Assembly (NCBI GenBank): GCA_027575765.1
Contig: JANBPT010000015.1
Location: 1-64,000 of the forward strand
Length of the DNA: 64,000 nt
Source: Tieghemiomyces parasiticus
Taxonomy: Eukaryota; Kickxellomycota; Dimargaritomycetes; Dimargaritales; Dimargaritaceae
Reading direction: 5' to 3'
How positions within the stretch are numbered: position 1 is the stretch's first letter; each line of letters starts with the position of its first letter. Below the pieces are notes generated by a model, which saw nothing but the letters and a program-made list of their open reading frames with translations, had not been told where the DNA came from and ran no database searches. The position numbers and the translations under genes are program-made. This document shows positions 1 to 10,337 of this stretch, piece by piece.

Positions 1-3000
1 AGAGCTGGTTCCCGAGGGGTGAAGGGCGTCAGTCGGTTGGCTGGCCAGCTGGTCGGGAGATGAGAGCGTGAGACGGGAGAGGGGGGTGGTAGGAGGAGGG
101 ACAAGGTAGTGGAAAAAGGAGGAGGTAGGGGAGGGGGGGTGAGTGTAAGGCGTGGGTAGACCGACGGGCCAAGTGGAAAAGGCGCTGGACTGAGTTTAAG
201 GGGAACCAGACACACAACCGGCGACAGTCAAAGGCGGGGCACAGAAAGTAAAGCTGGTTGGTCTGAACGGAGATGTCAAAAGTAAAGCTGGTTGGTCTGA
301 ACAGGGATGTCAAAAGTAAAACGAATGAGGAAAAGGGTGAACGGCCGATGACAGCAAGGGTGCAGAGCAAAAGGGACGCGCCGGTTCAGATGACGGGATG
401 AGCATACACGAACGACAGGTCGGTTAAGGTGGGTAAGCGTGTCGGTAGCGTCTATCCAATAAAAAATTAATGTGCCAGGTTGCAGCGACAGCGGTAGATG
501 AAGGGGCAGCGTTAGATACGTGGATAAAAGGTCAAGGAGGGAGGGGCAAAGTCCTCCTAAAAAAGCGCTGCTTCTAGGCTAACCGCCGTGGCTGGGGGGG
601 GGGGCTGCGAAGCAAGAGAACACTGGGGAACCTACAGGGCCGCGGAGCGTCAAGGCAGAGTCTCATGTATGCTGCACGCTAGGGTCTACTTCCCCGGTGG
701 AAACCCAAGGTATGGAACGGGGAAGCGGCGGTAGGCTGGGGACTTTGGAGCGGGGATGTCCGTGGGTGTGGCTGTGTGTGAGGGCGGACGTGGCAGGAAG
801 CGGTGCGGGTTCAGCAGGCTGTATGTGCTAGCGGCCTCGACCTCCCCTTCCGTAAATGCGAATCATCGTCTTAAAAGAGGCCAGTCTTGTAACGAGGGCG
901 GCAGTTGGCACCAACAGCATAGGGCAGGACTCCCAGGTCGAGCTGAGAGGTGTGTACCATCTCCACAGACATACTATAAATACCCCTACGAGACCGCGTT
1001 GTTTTGGTATTCAGCCAATTCCGTAATAATAACTCACCAGCGGTGACCGGGGGTGGGTGGGACGGTGGAGCACCACCCTAGGGAATACACGCCCCCCCAC
1101 AGGCATACATGTAGCAGGAGATTACACCCTGGCTCGTGCTTGTATCCACCGTTCCACTTCTGCCTTTACGGTCCAGACATTGCCTCGAACGCTCTCACTA
1201 AGCATGAAACACACCAGCTGGCCGGCGAAAGCCAGTGGACCTGGGTATTGGGCGCCGTCTGCAAAATACGTATACCCTGAAACGTCGGATTAGGCGAGTC
1301 CCAACTTACACGGGTTGGAGAGGGCTCGTGTTCCATGTTTGGAAGCCAAAGCGTGATGAATCGAGTGTGCTTGTGGGAGTGAGCGGCTGTCAACTCCCTC
1401 CCCTCACCACCCCCACATCATCCCTTGTTAGAGTGGCGCTTCCACTTTGGGCCTGTGCCCTGGATGCTGGACGTAAACATTCCAGCCATGTGGATAGGGG
1501 TCTTCGTTAAAACAGCGAACGGCGATACATTACCGATAAGCGCCGGCCGGGTCGGTGCTTCGACGAGAGCCCACGTAATGGGCTGTAGAAGCGTTTGTGC
1601 AGCATAATGGCGCAATCACAGGTGTCCTGGCAAAAGGCAAGGTCAATAGAAAGGGTGAAGGTGAATTTAATGGACACGGTAGTTGAGAGGAGCGTAACCT
1701 CCCTCCGGGATGAACATGTGCAGTGTGCCCGTCGGGTATTGCCCGCCCTGCCCCAATCAGCACGGCGGAACGTGCGACCATCGCCGCTCGACATGTCCAC
1801 TCCACGCCCGCGACTTTGCCCATGTCAGCTAGTCCACGTATGGGTGTATCAGCTCAGTCTAAGCCCATAATCCTTGGCCTTTGTAGAAGCACAAATCACG
1901 TCCCAGGGTCGGTAACGCGGCTCCATAGGGCACTATCGGCCACCGGGCCCCCCCTATTTCCCCTTGAAAAGCAAAGGTCTAATACTCCCAAGCCGAGAAG
2001 CTACATCTCACGGGAAAGGGGTGGAAAAGCTATCCACCCTGTGGGAAGCCAGTGAGAAGATTACAGCAAGGTCAGACGGCCACTTGAGGTCAATCGCTTC
2101 CGGGTTTGTCTAGGCGGCCATTGGATAAACCAGAGGGCGAGCCGCAGGGATCGACAAGGCGGAGCGAAGAAGGGGGGTGTATGTGTACCGCATCTATATC
2201 CGGACGCATCAGTCATAGAAAGTAGAGGAAAGGGTGAGGGGGGGCTAGGGAGGTCTCGGCGGGAAGTAATCCCAACTGGATGGAACTTGCAAGCCCACTG
2301 CCATTGTCTGTACGCTTCGCACGTCCCACGTGGCTCGTACTAACGATGAAGGAGCTGCCAGCTAGTTGCGCATCAAGTCGGTTAGATCGAGTTCACAGCA
2401 GTGGCCAACAAAAAGTGATCGCCTCTGTTCATGCTAACGGTTACGGGTAAAGGTCGGTATGGGATCTGGGCAATGAGGCAAGGCTATCTGACAGCGGCAG
2501 CAAGCGCAGGAAGAAGGAAGGCTATAGTTGGAGACGACGCGAACATTGTACGCTTGGGAGGTCGTGGCCATAAAGCACAGGAGGCCGGCCAGATGTCTGT
2601 GAGCCAGGACTCTCTTTCGCTGTATCCTCTTCTCTAGGGTCGTTCTCCCGCCTTCGGTACGAGGATGTACCTTGATAATAAAGACCGCCTCTGACCCCGA
2701 GTTAGGCCAAGCCATGAACGTACACACAAATACTCTGGTACAGCTGCCGAAGTATTTCAAGGACCACCTAGTCCTGCGGCTAAGTTACTTCTATAAACTC
2801 TTTGTGGCCAAGGCCTCCAAAGCACCTATTGGAAGGTCTTTGCATATTAAACCAGTTCAGACCACCATGGATTGATCCTTGATCCATCAAACGTAAATAT
2901 CCAAGAGCTTGCCCAATTCAGATCCTTCATCTTTTCCATATTACAGGCTGACGATCCAGTGCCTGCTAGTGTAATGTACCAGTGTTTCAAACTAGTATCA

Positions 3001-3017
3001 ACATAATGCCATGTGGA
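1..3017. other. no gene recognised; short tandem repeat only
   Basis: I see no convincing gene here. The open frames are short, occur in several frames of both strands and show no recognisable domain or signal peptide. The first 350 bases are purine-rich on the plus strand and hold a 34-bp tandem duplication, listed separately. A run of eleven G lies near position 592. The stretch ends at the stop codon of the F-box gene. Confidence 0.5.
247..314. repeat. 34-bp tandem duplication
   Basis: Two adjacent 34-bp units (247-280 and 281-314) start with agtaaagctggttggtctga and end with atgtcaaa. They differ at about two positions in the middle, and a third copy begins at 315 but stops after a few bases. 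The near identity points to a recent slippage-type duplication in non-coding DNA. Confidence 0.9.
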
Positions 3018-4653
3018 TTAGAGCGGCGCATGGTCGTAATGAATCAGCGAGAGTTCGTAGTCGGGGCCATGAAAGTATACAGTGAAGTAATTAAAAGGGT
3101 ACTCGGTCATTCGCTGCCAAATCCTACTACGTCTGGCACCTTCGCTATACGGAGGATCCACCCCTTGGTATTCCTCGGCAAACTCAAGGTTTCCAAGTTG
3201 AGGCGGGTTTATCATGTCAACACACCACAGAGTACGCAGCATTAGGAGCCACTTTGCCGCACCTGTGTCGCTTAGTTCCGACAAGGCGACGCGTAAAATC
3301 TGTGGATGACACTGGGCCGAGATGGAAATATCAACGATACTAGCTAGGTTACAGAACTCAACCGGAAACGCAGTCGGAAACTGCTCCCAGTAGCTGTCTT
3401 GATCGCAAACCAGCAGGCTCCCAGGGTTCTTCCGAGTAATCAGCCCGGCAAATAGGGCACTAAAAAGATTACTCGTCAAACTCTCCACAAATCTCGTCTC
3501 AAAGGCTAGCTTGATGCCAAAGTAGAGGGAATACAGGCCAGGCTCCTCTCTCGTGTAGCAGGTCGCAAACGCTTGGGCGGTCCCAAGGAGCGTCCTCTCT
3601 CGCCTGGTAAAGAATCTCTGGGCCACGATAATTTGCTCACTGGTAAAATCGGAGACGTAATGGAGGAGGGCGCCTAGGAAATCGTACTGTTTAGCCACAA
3701 TGGCGTACCCGACTGCGCTACGGATCACCCGTAGTTGGTTGACTGCGGACACCTTGAGCGGTATACGGCGGACGCCGGCGTGGATGGTCCGGAGATCGGG
3801 TACAAAAGAGTGCAGTCGTCGCGCCACGTTCCAGCCTTCCTCCCCACGACTAGTAAAGTGGCGAAGGTAAAAGTCGGGGTCGGTAAGGTTGACTGACTCT
3901 AGTACCCGCTCGTGGGACCGTTCCCCATCTGAGCGGGGATAATTTTGCTGGGTTTCTGTGCGGTCGGCCAGGTTCAAGTTGCCACTAAAAGCTGGATCAT
4001 CAAGATTTGTGTAACTTACCAGGGTGCCAATGTGAGCTGCTGCCCCTTCCGTTACCGTTGGGTCAAACCTGCGGTAGATGTTACCCAGGGGTGAGATATC
4101 GATCGAATCCAGTTGGCCAACCATGTCACGACGAATCAAGACATCTCGTAGCAACGGGCGCAGAACCGGGGCAAGCGCATGCATTTGAAGTTCAGAAAAT
4201 GAGTACCACAGGGGTTTTGGTATCTCGTCGACAGAAATGAGCGCGAAGGCACTGCCCTTGGCGATGGAAACGGGAAGTTGAGGTATCGGGTACGTCCGGC
4301 ACCGTAGAACCACGGTATAGTACTTCAGGGTCTGAGGGCGGGGGAGTTAGGGACAATGGGTTATAAGCCTAATATCAGTCAAAGGCGGGGGGTAGCTGGC
4401 ATTGTAGTAATATATTTTCTCAAGAAGGGTCAGTTGGTGAGGGAAGTTGCCACCACACACCACCCTACCCATGATGAAGATGGTGGTCATCCATATCCTG
4501 AACGCTTACCAAAAGGTCACAGACATGCTGGCTACTAAAGGTGAGCAGCCGCGCCCGTCTACTCACACCGGCAAGCCAAAGCAGTGAGTCGGGGTCGAGG
4601 CAACTCGTGATATAGTGGTACACCCGCAACGGGAAGTCGAGAAAGGTGACCAT
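3018..4653 (-). CDS. F-box-like protein, two exons
   Basis: Exon 1 (4653-4510, 48 codons) starts at an ATG and encodes an F-box-like helical segment: residues 4-40 begin FLDFPLRVYHYI and continue with a Leu-Leu-Trp-Leu-Ala stretch and an SRRAR turn. Its donor is GTAAGC. Exon 2 starts at 4331 after a CCCTCAG acceptor and runs in phase 0 to the stop at 3018, giving about 485 residues. F-box proteins join SCF ubiquitin ligases by binding Skp1 and recruit substrates through the C-terminal part. Here that part (about 430 residues) matches no repeat I know (no obvious LRR, WD40 or Kelch) and looks alpha-helical. A donor-like GTAAGT lies in frame inside exon 2 near 4020, so an extra small intron cannot be excluded. 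The gene structure is well supported. The F-box call rests on a 40-residue segment and is moderate. Confidence 0.6.
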
Positions 4654-7600
4654 GGTGGATAACGGTCCCGAGGTAGCGAACGTTAACCAGGCAGGCTAAA
4701 TGACGTCGAACTGTACAGTTCGGTACGCGAGGATAATGCGAGTATGGAATAGGACAGTGGGACGAGTGCTATATCATAAAATAAAAATAGTAAGATCAAG
4801 TATAGATAGCAGTTATCAGGTACAACAACTGCAACGATAAAATTGCAAAAGGAGGGGTGACAGCAACGAAGGTGATGATGGCTGGTGTTGGACGAATGCC
4901 GGGTTTCATCTAGCTAATAATAGCTGTGTAAAGGATTGTAGGAGGGATGTCAGGGCTAACTTTCACGTCCCGGCTGAAGGGGGAAATGGAGGGAGCGGGA
5001 CCGCAGGGAAGGTTAGTGAAGTATAGTTAGACCCCAAGATTGCGGCAGTTAGCAGCTGCGAGAGACGAGACTACAATATAATAATGATGATAGGGCTATA
5101 AAGCAGCCTGTGGTTTATTGAGGCGGCCGGCGGACAGTCGTTATATAAGGCTTTCGATTTGTACTAACAGATGACACTCGGTGGTAGCAATTGCGTGAGC
5201 AACCATGCGAGAAATCACAAGAGAAAGAGCGGCATGCAAGGCGAGAGAGACAGCGAAGGCGTGATACCATGTAATGGCTTGATTATTAGGCGACATGTTG
5301 ATACACAACTAAGCTTTGCTGCACCCAACTTACCGTTATCGCTCGATTACGATCGCGTTTGGTAGCCGAAGGCAAGGTAGCGCTGTCCTCGTAGCCTCTC
5401 TCAAAGCGGCAACGGTTTATCTCACCCCACAACGATTATGGTAAGGTTAAATATTTGTCGCCACGGGACATGCGCCATGGTGAGTACGGGTGACCTCGGC
5501 CGGCAGAGTCAGGTAGGTACAGTCGCTTTGATCGGTTTGGCTGCTCACCTGCTACCCGTGTTTCGAACGGTGCGAAGCGCACCCAGTGCGAAGCTAGGGA
5601 CGCACTTCAGTTCCCCCCCCCCTCTACCGACTGAGAGAAGCTCGTGAAGTTTCCTGGCATAAACCATACGTAGACAGTTTTTTTCACTGTAAACTTGGGT
5701 AAGGCATCTCGAACCTTACAATATACAACTGCGCGGTAGAACCATGCGACGGCCGTAGCACTATTTTGGGCGGACTTTACTATCTGCCCATCATCCGGTC
5801 GCCTGTCCTCCCAAATGTGATTGCCACGAACGGCTAGGGATTACGTTTATCTCCATTGACCTTTAACCACCTACTGGGCCTGATCCCGACTGCCTACAAT
5901 AATGCACGCCTTCCATGCCATTGTTGTGCCCCAACGCACCTCTTGATTACAACCTTGTAGGGGAATAGGTTTACTGAAGAAGTGGCTGAACCTCGGTAGG
6001 ATATGTTATTGGTAACTGCAGTCACCCCGAGGTATCATCACCACTACTCATGATAGCGACTCCGCTAAACCGTAGACCTTACTGCAACGCCAAGTTCCCG
6101 CTCGGTTGTAAACTAAGGGTTGTTGACCAACATCCTATTATAAATAGCTGGCATTTGTTCACATTAATAAAAGGTATCGATGTTGTAACTATTCTCATTT
6201 CTTATTTTGCTGAAGCACGATACTAGATTGATGGCTGTCGTTTATTGAATAGTGATCAGTAGATCTTTTATGCTCGTATGGTGCCAGCATCATTCGTAAC
6301 AACGAATTAGTCTAGAGTAGGAAAGCTAGGACGACAGATCGTGGCGGACCCGGGCGCTAACAGGAAATGGAGGCGACGCCCAGAGGATAAGGAAGCTGGT
6401 ATGTCACTGGATAGAGGTGTATAAAGCTCGTAAGTAAAGAAGGTGGATGTTGAATTCTCATAAAAGTATGAAACCTGGATAGTGGTGACTTCTAAAATGG
6501 GTTGGGATAAGGGAAAAACGGGTATGCTACCGTTGCTCGGAATCAAGCTATTATAAAATGGTATATGGAGGCGTGGAATCGGCGTCAAGCAACGATGAGA
6601 CGGAATTAATATGGGAAGAGGAAGACATTTCTGCCGACCTTAGCCACCATTATTCTAAGCACCACCCATCCTCTCGTCTATCTATCGTTTAATTGGATAC
6701 TATTCACCTGCGGTAGGACATATGCCCTCCGTAACGCTCTCCGTGTGTATACTGTGAAATCGTGATGTTAGTACCCCATGCACGCCATCATTTCCAGGCG
6801 TCCTAATTCTGACATCACGAAGTAGGAGAGGAGGCTGCCGGCCAAGTCGAGCGATACACCCTGGTTGAAGTCGCCGTGCTCTCCACCGATAAGGGACGTT
6901 TACTGCGCCTTTATTTTTATTTTATTTTGTTCGCTACGGGGCACCGTCGTGCTTAAGTGCATAAATGAAAGTGGCTGGTCGCACAGCGATTGACAAACCT
7001 CTCGAACGTGCACCATGCACTCATTGCTTCCGGCTTGCAGAGTGAAGGAGGAGCCGAGGGGGGGGGGGTGATTCGAAGGCAGGGGGAAGATGGCTGCTAG
7101 TTTGAAACGTTCGTAATCTCAATGGGATCTGAAGGAGTTCCGGGCCCGTGCCAATACGTGGGGCGGTGTGGTTGGCAAATGACAGAAAGCGAGGGTAGAC
7201 GATAGGAAAGTTGCGTATATTTAGTAGGATATAATAGAAATAAACGCAGGGGTCAGTTGCTGGACCGCTACCGACATGCAAAATGGGGTGGTCCAAGGCG
7301 GAGTGTAGTTTTGTTTTCCCGCGAGGGCCGCGGCAAAAGAAACCCGTGAAACCCGGAGACCGCGGCCGGGTGGCATGGGCGGATCTAATGGTCGGGCAGA
7401 GGGTGCCGGTTCCATCTTGCGGTTGCTGCACGGAGGATGATACCGAGGCGAGGGCTTGCAGAATAGCCTGGCCTCCACTCGCTGTCAATCTGAGCAACTC
7501 AACCATGAATCTTTTGTACCAAAGGCAGCGGTTGCTGAGGTCCTAGGGGGTCCATTTCCGACCAAGTCCTACACCCGCTGCCATTCCACCTCGTTTTTCC

Positions 7601-8021
7601 CTCCCACACCCTGTCCTCACGCGCGTATCTTTGTCACCCCATGAATATTCCTACGGATGTCCCATGTTTACGATTTGTAAAGACCGTCCTAGCGGCGTGG
7701 CTCCAATTGTAGGACCATGCCGCCGATTATCATTGTATTCTCTCTTCACGCAGCAACGCTTGCCAACAAGGAAGTGGCAGACCCCCCCTGCAGCCCGCAC
7801 ACGTCGGCAATCCCCTTGATCAAGACGCACCATGAATTGCCCCGCTAGTTGTAGGGCATACCAACAAGAGTCGGGTGAGCTTCAAAGGCCATCTCACCCT
7901 AACATACGGGTCCCACCGGTATCATCTTTTGAGTCGGACTGGTCCTATGGTATGGTACATCTGAGGCAGCACAGGAGAGACTTGCGTGGACCTCCCACCA
8001 CCGCCACCATCCCCGCCCTCG
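4654..8021. other. no gene recognised; holds one copy of a decayed repeat
   Basis: No open frame here has a domain, a signal peptide or a plausible promoter and start pair. The only structured segment I can support is a diverged repeat copy at about 6385-6640, listed separately. The sequence is AT-richer than the flanking genes. Overlapping frames at 7021-7546 on both strands look like chance reading of a GC-richer patch. Confidence 0.45.
6385..6640. repeat. diverged dispersed repeat, copy 1
   Basis: This segment aligns in the same orientation with 12952-13167. Shared blocks, in order, are ggataagga, agaaggtggat / agaaaggtggat, tcggaatcaagctat, a ggaggcg / tgaggcg block with cg(t/c)ggaatcg-like sequence, and atttctgcc(g/t)acc at the end. 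Overall identity by eye is about 60-65 percent, with a short deletion in the other copy. On the minus strand copy 1 sits within a 93-codon frame (6588-6307), while copy 2 has stops in the equivalent frame. The element may therefore be a decayed gene or transposon fragment. I do not recognise the family. Confidence 0.6.
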
Positions 8022-8282
8022 TCAGTGCTTATTCAAGGTGAGTTTGACCAGCTTCTGAAGGGTTTCCGGTGGCAACTGCCTCCATTCGCTCAGCCACTGC
8101 AGATCCTCATAGCCGGTGCGGACGAGCTGGGCGATCCGGTGCGGATCTGATTCGTAGCGATAGATGTTGATCGCGTCACGGACGTTATATAAGGTCTTGT
8201 TGCGCAAGGACAAGATGGGAAACTGACGGACCACCCGAATGGCCGTTCGGAACAGGGTGAGCGTGGCCTGATTTGGCGCCAT
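8022..8282 (-). CDS. LYR-motif protein (LYRM9-like, Complex1_LYR family)
   Basis: This single-exon gene encodes 86 residues from the first ATG in the frame at 8282. The upstream in-frame codons are open but lack an ATG. The N-terminus reads LTLFRTAIRVVRQFP (an L-F-R variant of the L-Y-R tripeptide followed by the conserved Arg-Phe-Pro). Then come an RDAINIYR segment and DPHRIAQLVRTGYEDLQWL, the DP-x-x-I-x-x-L-[IV] pattern of small LYR proteins. LYR proteins are mitochondrial matrix factors that bind acyl carrier protein and help assemble respiratory complexes or Fe-S proteins. The order of motifs resembles the LYRM9 subgroup, whose client is not well defined. A TATATA lies about 225 nt upstream on the same strand (8509-8515). 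The assignment to the superfamily is fairly safe, and the subgroup is tentative. Confidence 0.72.
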   Translation of the reverse strand: MAPNQATLTLFRTAIRVVRQFPILSLRNKTLYNVRDAINIYRYESDPHRIAQLVRTGYEDLQWLSEWRQLPPETLQKLVKLTLNKH

Positions 8283-8508
8283 GTCGACTGGCGATGGAGG
8301 GGAGCTGCTAGGCGGAATGTGAGAGTGGAAATGGGAGGGGGGGAGAGGTAAAACCCGAAGTGAAAAGGGTGGGTTTAGTAGCGGGCAGCGCGGAGACAGG
8401 GAAGGCAGGTTAACCGACACGTCCAGTTCGTCTAGCCTGCTTCAATGCCAGAGCAGAGGCCCTAATAATCATGCGCACTCCCCAATTAAACCGTCAAAAA
8501 CGTGCTCC

Positions 8509-8515
8509 TATATAA
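8509..8515 (-). promoter_or_regulatory. candidate TATA box of the LYR-motif gene
   Basis: Read on the minus strand, this is TTATATAGG, about 225 nt upstream of the ATG at 8282. No other TATA-like element is closer in the right orientation. The spacing is longer than for the secreted-protein genes in the window, so the call is weak. Confidence 0.35.
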
Positions 8516-8666
8516 GGTCCAATAGTTTAACATAAATCGGATCACAAAGATTAAATAGCAGCCTGAAAGGGGGCAAACTCCACCACCTCCTCCCTTTCGA
8601 GTAATCAAGGCGGACTACGCACATAGACACACGTCCATTTGGTGTTTTTTTTTGGTATCTGCCCGA

Positions 8667-10112
8667 CTACTGATAATGCTTGGCACAGAACTGGGCGATA
8701 CGGTGGCAGGCCTCCTCCAGCTTATCCTGAGGCGGGGTGAGCACAAGCCGTACGAAGTTGGGGATCTTGAAGCACGAGCCCGGGAGGACCTCGACGCGCT
8801 GTTCCATACCGAGTCGGAGGGCGAAATCGATATCGTCCTGGAACTGTGGGAAATGCTCCTGCTGGATACCGACCATGACGTACATGGCACCCTGGGCCTC
8901 GCCGACCTGCAACCCCGGGATGTCCTTCAGGAGGCCGTGGACGACCTTGGCGTGCTGGGCGATCTGTGCGGTGGTTTCGGCAAAGAAACTGGCCGGGACG
9001 TGGTTGAAAATGTCGGGGATGGCCGCCTGGATGAGGGAACTGGGGCCCAGGAGGGAGGACGATAGGCTAAACAGGCCCTTCCGGACGTTGGCGAAGCGGC
9101 CGCCCTTATCATGGATGAGGATCCAGCCGCATCGCCACCCGGGAACTAGCCACTGCTTCGCGAGGCCGCTGACGGTCAAGATGGGTACGGTGTCGGTGAG
9201 GGTGGCCATCGGATAGAAGCGAGGTTGTACAGCGTCGTCATGGCCGTCGTTGGCATCGTAGACGGCGGCGCCCGGCGGGTCGGTCGACCCGAACACCATG
9301 GTCCCGTAAATCTCGTCGGAAATGACCGGCACGCGTTTACGGGCGCACACGTCCAGGATGGCCCGGAGGTGGGCCCGAGAAAACACGGACCCGCAGGGGT
9401 TGGACGGGTTGTTGATGAGTACAGCGCCCGTCTGGTCGTCCATGAGGGCCTCGAAGGCCTCGAGATCCACCTCCCATTGCCGCTCGGGCAAAAGCGGGTA
9501 CTCGCGCACCTCGATCCGGCGAGCCAGGGCGATGGTCTCGTACAGGGTGAAGCTCGGACGCGGCAGCAAAATATTCTGGCCCGCATCGACCAGGCAGCTG
9601 ATGGCCATTTCAATGGCGCCCAGGCACCCGTTGTTGGTCATCACGACGTCGGCCGGGGTGAGTGGGGCCGCCGGGTGAGTGAATTGACGAGCCACCGCCG
9701 CGCGGGCCGTTTCAGAGCCGACGGTGAGGATGTAGCCGTTGGCCCTACCCCCTTCCAGCTGCCGTGCAACCGCCTGGGTGACTTCCGGGTGCGTCTTGAA
9801 GTTACCAAACACCGTAGGGTCGCCGATTGACAAGCTAATCGGCTCCAGGTTGGCGAGAACCGGGCCAGCGGTGGCTTGACCCGCGACCGTCTTTTGGGCG
9901 CTGAAAAGTTTGGTCTGGCGCTCCATGACCATCACGATGGAACTGTACGTGTTGCGGGCCACGGACGCGACGGGGACCTGGCCCCACGTGTCAGCCGGTT
10001 CGCTGGGGCTGTTGTTAATGTCTGCCATCGTGATATCGGTGACGCTGTTCAGAGTCTCCGCCGGCGTCGGCTGTGAGGCCGGCAGGGGTTCCGGGCAAGT
10101 ATCCGTCAGCAT
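8667..10112 (-). CDS. tyrosine aminotransferase (class I/II PLP enzyme)
   Basis: This intronless gene encodes 481 residues from an ATG at 10112. It is a PLP-dependent aminotransferase of the tyrosine aminotransferase type (tyrosine plus 2-oxoglutarate giving 4-hydroxyphenylpyruvate plus glutamate), the first step of tyrosine breakdown. Landmarks run in order. ISLSIGDPTVFGNF is at about 92-105 and NGY-x3-VGSE at 125-134. NNPSNPCGSVFS (234-245) holds the PLP-contacting Asn, and ISDEIYGTMVF (264-274) holds the PLP-pyridine Asp266. SGLAKQWLVPGWRCGWILIH (315-334) has the Schiff-base Lys319, GAMYVMVGI is at 408-416 and NFVRLVL holds the substrate-carboxylate Arg455. SGLAK-x-WLVPGWR and the PNF(V/I)R block are characteristic of animal-type TAT rather than of aspartate or alanine aminotransferases. 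The Pro/Ser/Thr-rich first 60 residues are extra, and Met29 is a possible alternative start. Purely fungal aromatic aminotransferases (Aro8/Aro9) look different. Confidence 0.9.
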   Translation of the reverse strand: MLTDTCPEPLPASQPTPAETLNSVTDITMADINNSPSEPADTWGQVPVASVARNTYSSIVMVMERQTKLFSAQKTVAGQATAGPVLANLEPISLSIGDPTVFGNFKTHPEVTQAVARQLEGGRANGYILTVGSETARAAVARQFTHPAAPLTPADVVMTNNGCLGAIEMAISCLVDAGQNILLPRPSFTLYETIALARRIEVREYPLLPERQWEVDLEAFEALMDDQTGAVLINNPSNPCGSVFSRAHLRAILDVCARKRVPVISDEIYGTMVFGSTDPPGAAVYDANDGHDDAVQPRFYPMATLTDTVPILTVSGLAKQWLVPGWRCGWILIHDKGGRFANVRKGLFSLSSSLLGPSSLIQAAIPDIFNHVPASFFAETTAQIAQHAKVVHGLLKDIPGLQVGEAQGAMYVMVGIQQEHFPQFQDDIDFALRLGMEQRVEVLPGSCFKIPNFVRLVLTPPQDKLEEACHRIAQFCAKHYQ

Positions 10113-10331
10113 GGTTTAACGTTAGGAAAAGTAAAAATAAAAAATACAGAGTAAAAGGCGAGGACGGAGAAGACGAGACGTGAAGGGATCGTGTTGGCAA
10201 GGAAGCGCGGGTGAGCAATAGACCCCACAAGGGGTGGTAGACAGGTACGAGCAGAGGAGGAGAAGAAAGGCGTGCGGTAGGTTAGAAGCGTTGGCTGATG
10301 GAGTGAAAAGCGAGAGGGGGATACTGTCTAC

Positions 10332-10337
10332 TATATA
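10332..10337 (-). promoter_or_regulatory. candidate TATA box of the aminotransferase gene
   Basis: On the minus strand this reads CCCTATATAGTAG, about 220 nt upstream of the ATG at 10112. Orientation and position suit a core promoter. The call rests on the motif alone. Confidence 0.35.

Noticed and set aside
7021..7546. Opposing frames of 161 and 87 codons
   Set aside because: They overlap on both strands in a GC-richer patch, and neither shows a domain or promoter.
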